Positions 13,146 through 21,373 of a DNA stretch of 64,000 nt are shown one piece after another. The notes beneath the pieces are model-generated. The model saw only the letters and a list, made by a program, of their open reading frames with translations. It was not told where the DNA came from and made no database searches. This DNA comes from Pseudomonas wenzhouensis (GTDB taxonomy: Bacteria > Pseudomonadota > Gammaproteobacteria > Pseudomonadales > Pseudomonadaceae), in assembly GCF_021029445.1 (NCBI RefSeq), contig NZ_CP072610.1:1426001-1490000 (forward strand). Direction: 5' to 3'. Each line of letters opens with the position of its first letter. Within the stretch, counting starts at the first letter, position 1. The translations under genes were made by a program, and so were the position numbers.

Positions 13146-13676
13146 ATGTCGAATCTGCATGATTGCGCGCAGCGCTATGGCTCGGTTACACGCCTGCTGC
13201 ATTGGGGGATGGCCATTGTGCTGGGGTGGCAGTTCGTCACCGTTCTGGCCCATGTCCTGCTGGAAGACAGCGCGCTGGACAAGTTCGCCTGGGGCACGCA
13301 CAAGGCAACAGGACTGCTGCTGATGGTGCTGGTGGTGATTCGTCTGCTTTGGGCGTTTTACAAACGCAACCGCCGTCCCGCCGCAGTCAGCATCCCGGCG
13401 CGCCTTGGGCATCTGGCCCTGTATGCACTGCTGTTCGTGATTCCTTTTGTCGCGCTGCTGCGTCAGTACGGCTCGGGCCGTGAGTTCGTGGCATTCGGCA
13501 TGACCGTCATGCCCGGTTTTGACGGCAAGATCGAGTGGATGATCGCTCCAGCCGGTCTGCTGCATGGCAACCTGGGCTGGCTGTTGCTGTTCATGGTGAT
13601 TGGCCATGCCGCCATGGCCTTTGTCCATCGCCGCCAGGGCGGTGAGGATGTATTGGCGCGAATGATCGGTCGCTGA
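13146..13676 (+). CDS. Cytochrome b561 family protein
   Basis: 176-residue di-heme b-type cytochrome of the bacterial b561 (CybB/YodB) family, an inner-membrane quinol oxidoreductase. Four TM helices are visible (about 17-38, 50-70, 85-105, 140-162). Candidate heme-ligand histidines lie in TRLLHWGMAI, WGTHKATGLLL, LLHGNLGW and VIGHAAMAFVHR. ATG 13146 has a fair ribosome site (GAAGAGG). The physiological partner is unknown. It is followed at once by the promoter region of the candidate Rsm RNA. Confidence 0.88.
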   Translation: MSNLHDCAQRYGSVTRLLHWGMAIVLGWQFVTVLAHVLLEDSALDKFAWGTHKATGLLLMVLVVIRLLWAFYKRNRRPAAVSIPARLGHLALYALLFVIPFVALLRQYGSGREFVAFGMTVMPGFDGKIEWMIAPAGLLHGNLGWLLLFMVIGHAAMAFVHRRQGGEDVLARMIGR

Positions 13677-13686
13677 AGCAGCCGTC

Positions 13687-13704
13687 TATGGCGAATGTCT
13701 TACA
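13687..13704 (+). promoter_or_regulatory. Possible GacA upstream activating sequence
   Basis: Rsm RNA genes of Pseudomonas carry an upstream site of the form TGTAAG-N6-CTTACA bound by the response regulator GacA. Here the right half CTTACA (13699-13704) is perfect while the left half (TATGGC) matches poorly. The site would lie about 57-74 nt before the inferred start of the RNA, in the usual range. Supportive but not decisive. Confidence 0.45.
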
Positions 13705-13727
13705 GGCGATGACGGCAACCGCCACTG

Positions 13728-13754
13728 TTGCCTGTGCGGGCCGATCACTAATCT
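13728..13754 (+). promoter_or_regulatory. Candidate promoter of the Rsm-like small RNA
   Basis: TTGCCT (13728-13733) and TAATCT (13749-13754) separated by 15 nt resemble weak sigma-70 -35 and -10 elements, as expected for an activator-dependent promoter. Initiation would fall near 13761, 10 nt before the first GGA hairpin. Confidence 0.45.
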
Positions 13755-13760
13755 ACACCC

Positions 13761-13868
13761 ATCCCCTGCAGCGACGGATCGCTGAGGATTACGGAAGATG
13801 ACCATGCCAGGAAGGCTGCCGACAGGATGTTGGATGGTTGAGAAGAAACCCGCTTCGGCGGGTTTTTT
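13761..13868 (+). ncRNA. rsmX: RsmX-type small RNA that would sequester RsmA/CsrA
   Basis: About 108-nt non-coding RNA inferred from structure. Six GGA motifs are present (13776, 13786, 13793, 13810, 13825, 13832). Three lie in the loops of short hairpins, the hallmark of CsrA/RsmA binding sites: GCGA-CGGA-TCGC (13771-13782), GCC-AGGAA-GGC (13806-13816) and CCGAC-AGGAT-GTTGG (13819-13833, one G-T pair). A strong intrinsic terminator closes the unit. Such RNAs (RsmX, RsmY, RsmZ) titrate RsmA/RsmE and so relieve translational repression under GacS/GacA control. The short size fits RsmX best, but assignment among the three is tentative. The start is inferred from a weak -10. A group II intron lies just past the terminator. 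Confidence 0.8.
13847..13868 (+). terminator. Intrinsic terminator of the Rsm-like RNA
   Basis: AACCCGC-TTCG-GCGGGTT stem-loop (7 bp, UUCG-type tetraloop) followed by a T-tract. It is a textbook Rho-independent terminator, and such hairpins are the preferred landing sites of bacterial group IIC introns. Confidence 0.9.
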
Positions 13869-14416
13869 GTTGGTGCGCCCGGCAGGGCGCACTCACTCAG
13901 GGGTGAAAGTCCCCCGCACACCCGGCAAGGGGAAGTGCTAGCTAGAGGCAAGGGTTTCGCGGGCGACTGCGAGTCTGAAGGAAGCCCGAGGCAAAGCGCT
14001 GGCCTGACGAACAGGAAGCGGATACGAGGCGGCATGGCGGGGTAAGCAGTCCATAATCTACGAAGCCCAATACTTGCACAGAACGCCATGACGTAGATCC
14101 GACAGGCATAAGCGTGAAAGTGGGTGCGCAATACCCGGGGAGATCTGCACGGTTGCCCGTCAGGGCCACCGGCACCGTGAGGTGCCGGGATGACCGCGCA
14201 GAAGTCAGCAGAAGGCATAGTAGGTCGCAAGACTGAAGGCCCGAACGATCAATACCGAGAGTAGGACAACCGATCTCGACAACCCACGATGATGCAGAAG
14301 CTCCCGGCACGGGAGGCCTGCCTGCCAGTGCCGGACGGAATCCGGACAGAAGCCCGCTAGGTGCTGAGGGGGTTGCGGCGACGGCTGGGCGAACGAAATC
14401 GGAGGACTATCGGCTC

Positions 14417-15676
14417 ATGGAGCAGGTGGTCGAGCCCAGCAACATGCGACGAGCGTACAAACGTGTCCTGAAGAACCGAGGCGCAGCGGGCGTTGATCGC
14501 CTGACGGTCGAGGAACTGAAGGACTGGCTGTTGGTGCACTGGTCAAGCGTGAAGACGACACTGCTGGAAGGTCGTTATTTGCCACGGGCAGTACGTCGAG
14601 TGGACATTCCCAAGTCGAATGGCGGGGTTAGAACACTTGGCGTTCCCACGGTGGTGGACCGACTCATCCAGCAGGCACTTCATCAAGTACTGCAACCGAT
14701 CTTCGAGCCCACGTTCTCCGATGGCAGCTACGGCTTCCGTCCACAGAGAAGTGCACTCAATGCGGTGGCCAAGGCGAAAGAGTACGTAGCTGACGCAAAG
14801 CACTGGGTGGTGGACATCGATCTGGAGAAATTCTTCGACCGGGTCAACCACGACGTGCTGATGGCTCGACTCGCCTATCGAGTGAAGGACAGTCGCGTCC
14901 TGAAGCTGATTAGGCGCTTCTTGGAAGCGGGGATGATGGCTGATGGTGTGATCCAACCTCGCAACGAAGGCACGCCTCAGGGTGGGCCGCTGTCCCCATT
15001 ACTGTCGAACATTCTGCTGACCGATCTGGATCGGGAGCTGGAAAGGAGGCAGTTGAAGTTCTGCCGCTACGCTGACGACTGCAACATCTACGTCGGCAGT
15101 GAAAGCGCAGGGCAACGGGCGATGGCGAACATCAGAGCCTTCCTGGAAGGTCATCTGAAACTGCGTATCAACGAGCAGAAAAGTGCAGTGGCACGGCCCT
15201 GGAAGCGGAAGTTTCTGGGTTACGCGATCACCATCTACCGCAACGAGGCACGGGTGCGAGCTGCACCGCAAAGCCTGCGTAGGCTGATGGATCGAGTTCG
15301 CGAGTTGCTGCGCAAAGGGCGAGGACGATCCTTGCCGCGTACCATCGAGACGCTGAATCCCGTCCTGCGGGGTTGGGCTAACTACTTCCGGCTGACCGCG
15401 AACATGCGAGCGCTGGACGAACTCGACTGGTGGCTGCGTCGAAGACTGCGTTGCCTGCTTTGGCGGCAGTGGAAAACCCCGAAAACCCGTGAACGCCGAC
15501 TCATTTCGCTTGGGCTCAAGCCTGAGCGAGCATGGAAATCGAGCGTCAACGGGCGTGGGCCTTGGTGGAACTCTGCCTCTAAACACATGAATCAGGCCGT
15601 GCCAACACTGTATTTCGCCCAAATGGGGCTGGTCTCGCTGCGCAGCACTGTGCAGCGACTCCAGTGTATGGGTTGA
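14417..15676 (+). CDS. ltrA: Group II intron reverse transcriptase/maturase
   Basis: 419-residue intron-encoded protein. Reverse-transcriptase blocks are intact: VRTLGVPTVVDRLIQQAL (RT2), YGFRPQRSALNAV, VVDIDLEKFFDRVNHDVLM (RT3), GTPQGGPLSPLLSNILL (RT4), the catalytic YADD at residues 218-221 (RT5), and KFLGYAI (RT7). The maturase/X domain follows (LNPVLRGWANYFRL). The protein ends soon after that with no H-N-H endonuclease, as in class C introns, which use nascent DNA to prime. It would promote splicing and retrohoming of its own intron. The ATG at 14417 lies within intron domain IV. Confidence 0.95.
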   Translation: MEQVVEPSNMRRAYKRVLKNRGAAGVDRLTVEELKDWLLVHWSSVKTTLLEGRYLPRAVRRVDIPKSNGGVRTLGVPTVVDRLIQQALHQVLQPIFEPTFSDGSYGFRPQRSALNAVAKAKEYVADAKHWVVDIDLEKFFDRVNHDVLMARLAYRVKDSRVLKLIRRFLEAGMMADGVIQPRNEGTPQGGPLSPLLSNILLTDLDRELERRQLKFCRYADDCNIYVGSESAGQRAMANIRAFLEGHLKLRINEQKSAVARPWKRKFLGYAITIYRNEARVRAAPQSLRRLMDRVRELLRKGRGRSLPRTIETLNPVLRGWANYFRLTANMRALDELDWWLRRRLRCLLWRQWKTPKTRERRLISLGLKPERAWKSSVNGRGPWWNSASKHMNQAVPTLYFAQMGLVSLRSTVQRLQCMG

Positions 15677-15742
15677 ACCGCCGTATGCGGAACCGCACGT
15701 ACGGTGGTGTGAGAGGGCTGAGGGAGTAATCCCTCACCCTAC
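15677..15742 (+). other. Group II intron domains V and VI
   Basis: Domain V: 9-bp lower stem (ACCGCCGTA with TACGGTGGT, containing a CGC triad), 2-nt CG bulge at 15698-15699, upper stem TGCG/CGCA with a GAAC tetraloop. Domain VI: AGGG..GAGGGA paired with TCCCTC..CCCT, leaving A15736 bulged as the branch-point candidate 6 nt before the 3' splice site. Confidence 0.8.
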
Positions 15743-15812
15743 TCGATCCTGTAAAAAGTGCCAGGTCATAACGAGAGCCTGATCAATCGCCTAGCTCCAG
15801 CGTTTTAGGCGT

Positions 15813-16004
15813 GGCGCTGACCTGAAAAGCTTCGCCTCGAGGCGGGGTTCCTACGCCAGACTGCTTTTGGTGCGTCAACTGGACGAAGCCCGACGTCATG
15901 CCGCGAACCCGTAGGAGCGGCGCCCCGCCGCGAATCTGCGCGGCGCTGACGCCAAGAGCTTCGCCCCGGGGCGGGGCTCCTACACAAGGCTGCTTTGTGA
16001 GCCT
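15813..16004. repeat. Tandem REP-like palindromic repeats
   Basis: The 290 bp between the intron and the helicase gene hold two near-identical direct copies of about 62 bp (15813-15875 and 15942-16003). Each runs GGCGCTGAC, a palindrome of the form TTCGCC-CG-GGCGGGG, TCCTAC and CTGCTTT. An inverted GTAGGAGCGGC unit (15911-15920) pairs with the second copy's GCTCCTAC to make a REP doublet. No gene was seen here. Confidence 0.7.
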
Positions 16005-16032
16005 CCTGGGCGCAGAGTATTCGCCGGGCGTT

Positions 16033-17919
16033 CTAGCTGGCCAGGCACTGCGTCGCACCCTGCGCCTTGCGCGTGTACCACAGCACCCGACTCACGCCTC
16101 GGGTGATGGCCACGTAGGCCAGGCGCCGGGCTTCATCCTGCATGGCCTGGTCGTAGCTGCCGGCGAAGAAACCGCACTGGGCGTAGAGTGCGTTGCGCAG
16201 CGGGTGTTTCTCTGCCGGCAGGCAGTCGTCGAGGATGATCGCGACTTCGGCCTGCAGGCCCTTGGCGCGGTGGATGGTCATAGTGCGCACCGGCAGCGAT
16301 TTATCGAGCTGCGCTCGCACCTGTTGCAGCGGCTCGTTGCGTCGGCTGAGCAGCATTACGGCGGTGCGGTCGGCGTTCGTGCGGCTGGCGACATGAGTGC
16401 ACTGCGCGCGTATTTCCTCCAGCAGACGCGGCAGGCCGCTGGTCAGCTCGAAGTGCTGAATCAGTTTCACGCCATGGTCGCCCGGTTGCATCGCCTTGGC
16501 CGCAATGCAGGTCTTGGCCTGCTTGTTGCTGACGTCTGCCAGCACCTTTTCCCCATCGCGGATCACCGGCTCGATGCTGCGGTAGTTGGTGCCCAGCAGC
16601 AGGGTGGTGCTCTTGCCGCGTCCGCGGCTGGGGAAGTGCCGGTCGAAATCGATGAACAGCTCCGGCGAACTGCCGCGCCAGCCGTAGATCGACTGCCAGT
16701 CATCGCCGATGGCCATCAGGCTGATGCGCTCGCCCGCCGCGTGCAGGCGGCGATGCACAGCCTGCAGCCACAGCACGATCTGCGGCGAAATGTCCTGAAA
16801 TTCATCGATCAGCAGATGACTAAGCGCGAGCAGGGCCGGGCCGGGTTTGCCGGCGTCGCTGCTCAGGCGCTCGCTGAGTTGCGCGAACGCACCGTTGAAG
16901 CTGATCAGCCCCTGACTCTTTAGCAAAGCGCTGAAGTGCTGGTGGAAACGCTGCATGGCCTCGATTAAATCGCGCTCGCGGGCTGCGCAGTCCAGAGTTT
17001 TCACCTCCAGACGGTCGAGGCGAATGCCCAGGCTCTCGGCGAAGTCGATCTGCCCGTGCAGCAGCTCGAATAGCGGCAGGGCGGCGAATTCACCGGGTAG
17101 CTTGCAGGCATCCAGTGGCGCCTTGGCTTTACCCTGTGGCGGTTCCTCGGGGGCCGGCAGCTTGAGCAGGCGATGGGTCAGGGCGCGAAAGCGCGCATCG
17201 CCTGCATAGGCATTTTGGTAGGCCTGCTTGAGCAGGCGCTGCTGTGCGGGGCGCAGGCGCCCGCCAGTCAGCGGGTTATCCGGCTCTGTGCCGGGTTCGT
17301 CCAGTTGCTCGAACCAGCGCGGATTGCCCAGGCTCTCCTTGGCCAGCGTGGCCATGGCCGCGTGGAAGGTGCGTACGCACTGGCGCGCATCGTGCGGGTA
17401 GTGCCAGAAGTCGAGCAGGCGCTGCAGGCGCTCACGCAACTCGGTGCAGGAGGCGTTGGTGAAGGAAATCACCGTCAGTCGCTTGGGGTCGACCTCCAGG
17501 TGGCAGAGCAGGAACACCACACGCAGCACCAGAGTGCTCGACTTGCCCGAGCCGGCGCCGGCGAAGATGCGTGCCAGCGGCGCACGGCAGAGGATCATCG
17601 CCCACTGTTCGTCCGACGGCGCACCGATCAACCCGGCGCCCACCGCCTGCGCCACGCGCTCGCGCATGGCCTGTACCTGAGCATCGTCGATCTTCAGCCG
17701 GGTGGCAGGGTAGATGCCGGCGGGGCCAGGCTTGCCGCTGGCGCTCTTGCGAGCGCTGGCTTTCTTGCTGGCGGTGGATTTCTTCTTGCTCTGCTTGCGT
17801 ACGGGCTTGCGCGGCTGCGCCGCTTCGCGCTCGGCGCGCAGGTAGGCGGTGGTGCGGGGGAAGTAGCGGGCGAGGGCGCTGGACAGCAGTTGTTTGTAGC
17901 GCGCGACGGCGGAAAGCAT
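16033..17919 (-). CDS. UvrD/Rep-family superfamily 1 DNA helicase
   Basis: ATP-dependent SF1 helicase of 628 residues. Order of motifs: a lysine-rich tail (SKKKSTASKKASARKSASGK, about 44-63), Q-motif region (PSDEQWAMIL), Walker A (AGAGSGKSSTLVLR, near 118-131), motif Ia (VISFTNASCTELRERL), motif II (LIDEFQDISPQIV), motif III (MAIGDDWQSIYGWRGS), motif IV region (LLGTNYRSIEPV), motif V (TMTIHRAKGLQAEVAIIL) and motif VI (RLAYVAITRGVSRVL). It is shorter than UvrD (about 720) and lacks a Tudor tail. It is probably a DNA-repair or replication-restart accessory helicase; the specific pathway cannot be told from sequence. The basic N-terminal linker is low complexity. Confidence 0.88.
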   Translation of the reverse strand: MLSAVARYKQLLSSALARYFPRTTAYLRAEREAAQPRKPVRKQSKKKSTASKKASARKSASGKPGPAGIYPATRLKIDDAQVQAMRERVAQAVGAGLIGAPSDEQWAMILCRAPLARIFAGAGSGKSSTLVLRVVFLLCHLEVDPKRLTVISFTNASCTELRERLQRLLDFWHYPHDARQCVRTFHAAMATLAKESLGNPRWFEQLDEPGTEPDNPLTGGRLRPAQQRLLKQAYQNAYAGDARFRALTHRLLKLPAPEEPPQGKAKAPLDACKLPGEFAALPLFELLHGQIDFAESLGIRLDRLEVKTLDCAARERDLIEAMQRFHQHFSALLKSQGLISFNGAFAQLSERLSSDAGKPGPALLALSHLLIDEFQDISPQIVLWLQAVHRRLHAAGERISLMAIGDDWQSIYGWRGSSPELFIDFDRHFPSRGRGKSTTLLLGTNYRSIEPVIRDGEKVLADVSNKQAKTCIAAKAMQPGDHGVKLIQHFELTSGLPRLLEEIRAQCTHVASRTNADRTAVMLLSRRNEPLQQVRAQLDKSLPVRTMTIHRAKGLQAEVAIILDDCLPAEKHPLRNALYAQCGFFAGSYDQAMQDEARRLAYVAITRGVSRVLWYTRKAQGATQCLAS

Positions 17920-18068
17920 GCGGTGAGAATGACCTGACGGATAAAGCCCGCATGATAAAGCCTGCGGCGCGATGGCAGGCAGTGATGGCGCAGCGATAAA
18001 TGCGCAACTTTGTGCAAGCGCGAGAGGCGAACGGGTTCCAGACTGTGATCAGTCCTGGGAGAGAGTCG

Positions 18069-18962
18069 ATGAACCTTGCGCTTTACCTGCTCACCGTACT
18101 GATCTGGGGCACCACCTGGATCGCCATTAAATTTCAGATGGGCGAGGTGGCCGTCGCCGCGTCCATCGCCTATCGCTTTGCCCTGGCTTCGGCCGTGCTG
18201 TTCGTCATGCTCTGGCTCAGTGGCCGTCTGCAGCCGCTGGATCGCCGTGCTCAGGGCGTTTGTTTGGTGCAGGGGCTGTGCCTGTTCTGCCTCAATTTCC
18301 TGTGCTTCTACACCGCCAGCCAGTGGATCCACAGTGGTCTGATCGCGGTGATCTTCTCCACCGCCACTCTATGGAATGCAATCAATGCGCGGCTGTTCTT
18401 CAGGCAGCGCATCGCCGCCAACGTGCTGCTCGGCGGCGCCTTGGGGTTGGCCGGTCTGGGTCTGCTGTTCTGGCCGGAGCTGGCCGGGCACGAGGCCAGC
18501 CGTGAAAGCCTGCTGGGCATTGGCCTGGCGCTGTGCGGCACGCTGTGCTTCTCGGCCGGCAACATGCTCTCCAGCCTGCAGCAGAAGGCCGGGCTCAAGC
18601 CGCTGACCACCAACGCCTGGGGCATGCTTTACGGCGCGCTGATGCTGGTGGGCATCTGCCTGGTCAGCGGCACGCCATTCACCTTCGACTGGAGCACGCG
18701 TTACGTCGGCTCGCTGCTGTACCTGGCGATTCCCGGTTCGGTGATTGGTTTTACCGCCTACCTGACCCTGGTCGGGCGCATGGGCCCGGAGCGCGCCGCC
18801 TACTGCACGGTGCTGTTCCCGGTGGTGGCGCTGAATATCTCGGTGTTCCTCGAGGGTTACCAGTGGACGGCCCCGGCCTTGCTCGGCCTGGGCCTGGTGA
18901 TGCTGGGCAACGTGCTGGTGTTTCGCAAGCCCAAGCCAGTGCCTGCCGAGGCCAGAGCTTAA
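18069..18962 (+). CDS. DMT-superfamily (EamA-like) exporter
   Basis: 297-residue ten-helix inner-membrane transporter of the drug/metabolite family. Two tandem EamA domains of about 140 residues each are seen (first: LYLLTVLIWGTTWIAIKFQMG to GLAGLGLLFWPEL; second: LGIGLALCGTLCFSAGNM to LGLGLVMLGNVLVF). A longer frame from 18000 exists, but the ATG at 18069 follows GGGAGAG at good spacing. Substrate unknown; family members export amino acids, metabolites or drugs. The gene stands alone, divergent from the helicase and convergent with mnmC. Confidence 0.85.
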   Translation: MNLALYLLTVLIWGTTWIAIKFQMGEVAVAASIAYRFALASAVLFVMLWLSGRLQPLDRRAQGVCLVQGLCLFCLNFLCFYTASQWIHSGLIAVIFSTATLWNAINARLFFRQRIAANVLLGGALGLAGLGLLFWPELAGHEASRESLLGIGLALCGTLCFSAGNMLSSLQQKAGLKPLTTNAWGMLYGALMLVGICLVSGTPFTFDWSTRYVGSLLYLAIPGSVIGFTAYLTLVGRMGPERAAYCTVLFPVVALNISVFLEGYQWTAPALLGLGLVMLGNVLVFRKPKPVPAEARA

Positions 18963-18977
18963 GCGCTGGTTGGCTGC

Positions 18978-19248
18978 GGTGCGCACGGCGCACCCTACGA
19001 AAGTGCCACGTACGACGGTAATGCTGTTCGCTTAAGGTTGCATGCGTTTGGCTCCCCTCTCCCATTTATGGGAGAGGGGCTGGGGGAGAGGGCTGACAGC
19101 ACTGCAAAACTGGTAGTTTTCCCTCTCCCCAGAGGGACGAGGGGACTGATCGCGCTCGACCATTTCTTATGTGAACAGCATTACACGTGCGGTGGCTCTT
19201 TTTTGCTGCCCCTGCGCGGCCAATTCGGTAGGGTGCGCCGTGCGTACC
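18978..19248. repeat. 271-bp intergenic element bounded by inverted 21-bp repeats
   Basis: The 300-bp gap between the DMT gene and mnmC has no gene. Its ends carry GTAGGGTGCGCCGTGCG-type sequences in opposite orientation (18978-18998 and 19228-19248, 20 of 21 positions identical). Inside lie a perfect 12-bp hairpin (19054-19065 with 19068-19079, CCCCTCTCCCAT type) and a second 10-bp inverted repeat (19083-19092 with 19121-19130). Layout resembles a MITE or composite REP. Confidence 0.6.
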
Positions 19249-19266
19249 GGCCTTCTACCGTGCAGA

Positions 19267-21228
19267 TCAGCTCCCGCGAATCAACCTGCGCAGCATAAAG
19301 CGATTGGGGTGGCAGGCTTCGGCCACTTCGCGTGGCACTGGCAGTGGTTCGTCATCCAGCCAGGCGGCGATCAGCTCGCCCGACAGCGGCGCGGTGATCA
19401 GCCCGCGCGAGCCATGGCCGCTGTTGATATACAGGCCATCCAGCCAGGGGCAGGGCGTATCCGGCACTTGGCGGGCGTCCTTGGCCAGCACGGCGTAGGC
19501 GTCGTTGAAGGCCTGCTGCTCGGCCAGTGGACCTACCAGCGGCAGATAGTCCGGGCTGGTGCAGCGAAATGCCGCGCGGCCTTGCAGTGTGCTCGGGTCG
19601 AGTGCTTGTGCATCCAGGCGCTCGGCCAGATCGAGGGAAATTTCCCGCAGCAGTTCGAGGTTGCCGGCATGTTCGGCGACGCTGGGCGTGAGGTCATCGC
19701 TATGGAAGTCGAAGCTGGCGCCCAGGGTGTGTTCACCTGCGCGTGGTGGTGCGACATAACCTTCGGCGCAGACCACGGTGTTCAGTGCGCGGCTGGACTC
19801 GCTGGCCGGCAGGCGGCTGATTTGCCCGCGAATGCGCTTCAGTGGCAGGTTCGCCTCCGGCAGCAGGCGGGAAATTTCTGCGGCGCAGGCCAATACCAGC
19901 ACCGGGGCTTCGGCCAGCACGCCGTTCTGTCCTTCGACGCGCCAGCGTTCGTCCTGTCGGCCCAGGCGCAGCGCCTCGTGATAGGGGCGCAGTTCGATCA
20001 GTGGGTGTTGCAGCAGTTGCCGGCATAGCGCTGGTGGGTGTACCCAGCCGGCATCCGGATAGAACAGGCCGCCGGCTGGCAGGCGGATGCCGGCGCGTTG
20101 CTCGGCCTCATCCTGGCTCAGCGCGTGCAGCAGGTCGTTGGGGAAGGCTGCGGCTAGTTTGGCCTGGCGCTCGGCTTCCTTGGCGTCGAAGGCCAGTTGC
20201 AGCACGCCGCAGGCATCCCAATCGACGCCACGCTGCAGGCGCTCCAGCAAGCGGCGGGTATGGCCGAAACCGGCGACGATCAGCCGCGACAGCGCCGTGC
20301 CGTGGGCCGAGAGTTTCAGGTAGAGCACGCCCTGGGGATTACCGGATGCCTCGCGCGCAACATCGTCATGACGTTCCAGCAGGGTCACGCGCCAGCCGCG
20401 TGCGGCCAGGCTGGCAGCCGTGGCGCAACCGGCCAGGCCGGCGCCGATCACCACGGCCTGGCGTTCGCCGGGTGGCAACTGCGGGCGGACGAACCAGGGC
20501 GCCGGGCGCTGTGCCGGCTCAGCCTGGAACGGGCCGGCGAGCATCTCGCGCTTGTGGCCGAAGCCTTTGACCCGCACCACGGCAAAGCCCGCCGCGATCA
20601 GCCCGCGCCGGACGAAACCGGCACTGGTGAAGGTGGCCAGGGTTGCACCTGGCGCCGACAGCCGCGCCAGTTCGGCGAACAGCGCGTCCGTCCACATCTC
20701 CGGGTTCTTCGAGGGGGCGAAACCGTCGAGGAACCAGGCATCGACCTGGGCATCCAGCTGCGGCAGGCACTCGAGCACATCGCCGATCATCAGCGTCAGC
20801 ACCACGCGCCCGCCGTCGAGCAGCAGGCGCTGGAAGCCGGGATGGATGGCGCGGTACTGCGCCAGCAGTTGCTCGGCGTAGGGCTTCAGCTCCGGCCAGA
20901 GGGCCAGGGCGCGCTGCAAGTCTGCCTGGGTCAGCGGGAATTTTTCCACGCTGACGAAGTGCAGCCGCGCGTCGCGCGGGGCATGCTCGGCAAAGGCCTG
21001 CCAGGCGCAGAGGAAGTTGAGCCCGGTGCCGAAGCCGGTTTCGCCGATGACCAGTCGTCCGCCCGCTGGGAGAGCCTGGCAGCGCTCGATGATCTGGTTG
21101 TGGGCGAGGAAGACGTGACGGGTTTCCTCCAGACCGTTGGCGCGGGAGAAGTACACGTCGCCATAGCTGCGCGACAGTGGTTGGCCGTGTTCGTCCCAGT
21201 CGAGCTGGGCGTTGTGGGCGTCGGACAT
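19267..21228 (-). CDS. mnmC: Bifunctional tRNA mnm5s2U34 methyltransferase / FAD-dependent cmnm5U34 oxidoreductase
   Basis: 653-residue enzyme that completes the mnm5s2U modification at wobble U34 of certain tRNAs. The N-terminal methyltransferase has the SAM motif GETGFGTGLN (62-71) and FLDGFAPSKNPEMW. The C-terminal FAD oxidoreductase, which removes the carboxymethyl group, has the dinucleotide-binding motif VVIGAGLAGCATAASLAARG. Fused MnmC is typical of gammaproteobacteria and the length agrees with the family. The ATG at 21228 (MSDAHNAQLDW) was chosen over an upstream in-frame start because the extra 23 residues do not look conserved. It stands alone between the repeat element and the divergent pap gene. 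Confidence 0.94.
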   Translation of the reverse strand: MSDAHNAQLDWDEHGQPLSRSYGDVYFSRANGLEETRHVFLAHNQIIERCQALPAGGRLVIGETGFGTGLNFLCAWQAFAEHAPRDARLHFVSVEKFPLTQADLQRALALWPELKPYAEQLLAQYRAIHPGFQRLLLDGGRVVLTLMIGDVLECLPQLDAQVDAWFLDGFAPSKNPEMWTDALFAELARLSAPGATLATFTSAGFVRRGLIAAGFAVVRVKGFGHKREMLAGPFQAEPAQRPAPWFVRPQLPPGERQAVVIGAGLAGCATAASLAARGWRVTLLERHDDVAREASGNPQGVLYLKLSAHGTALSRLIVAGFGHTRRLLERLQRGVDWDACGVLQLAFDAKEAERQAKLAAAFPNDLLHALSQDEAEQRAGIRLPAGGLFYPDAGWVHPPALCRQLLQHPLIELRPYHEALRLGRQDERWRVEGQNGVLAEAPVLVLACAAEISRLLPEANLPLKRIRGQISRLPASESSRALNTVVCAEGYVAPPRAGEHTLGASFDFHSDDLTPSVAEHAGNLELLREISLDLAERLDAQALDPSTLQGRAAFRCTSPDYLPLVGPLAEQQAFNDAYAVLAKDARQVPDTPCPWLDGLYINSGHGSRGLITAPLSGELIAAWLDDEPLPVPREVAEACHPNRFMLRRLIRGS

Positions 21229-21373
21229 GGTGCGGTTCCAGATATAACAGGCGGCGATTCTACCCGCTGTGCAGGCGCTTTTCCCGGCGCAGATCAATCC
21301 GCTGCTGGCCGCCGTCAGGCAAAGTCGCGTTCTATCCGTTAGGCTCTGATGACCATTCCAGGGAGGTCATTGC

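Larger units (their letters stand above)
13873..15742 (+). mobile_element. Group IIC (bacterial class C) self-splicing intron
   Basis: About 1,870-nt retroelement. The 5' end is the consensus GTGCG at 13873, 4 nt after the T-tract of the Rsm-like terminator. A structured leader of about 540 nt precedes the maturase gene in domain IV. Domain V (15677-15708) and domain VI (about 15716-15742) lie after the gene, with a bulged A at 15736 and the 3' end in CCCTAC. The encoded protein lacks an endonuclease domain and insertion follows a terminator hairpin; both traits are characteristic of class C introns. Ends are placed by motif and could shift by a few nt. With an intact catalytic site and domain V, it may be mobile. 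Confidence 0.85.

Noticed and set aside
13873..15742. Retron or diversity-generating retroelement
   Set aside because: The reverse transcriptase carries a maturase X domain and is followed by canonical group II domains V and VI, with no template/variable repeat pair or msr/msd RNA.
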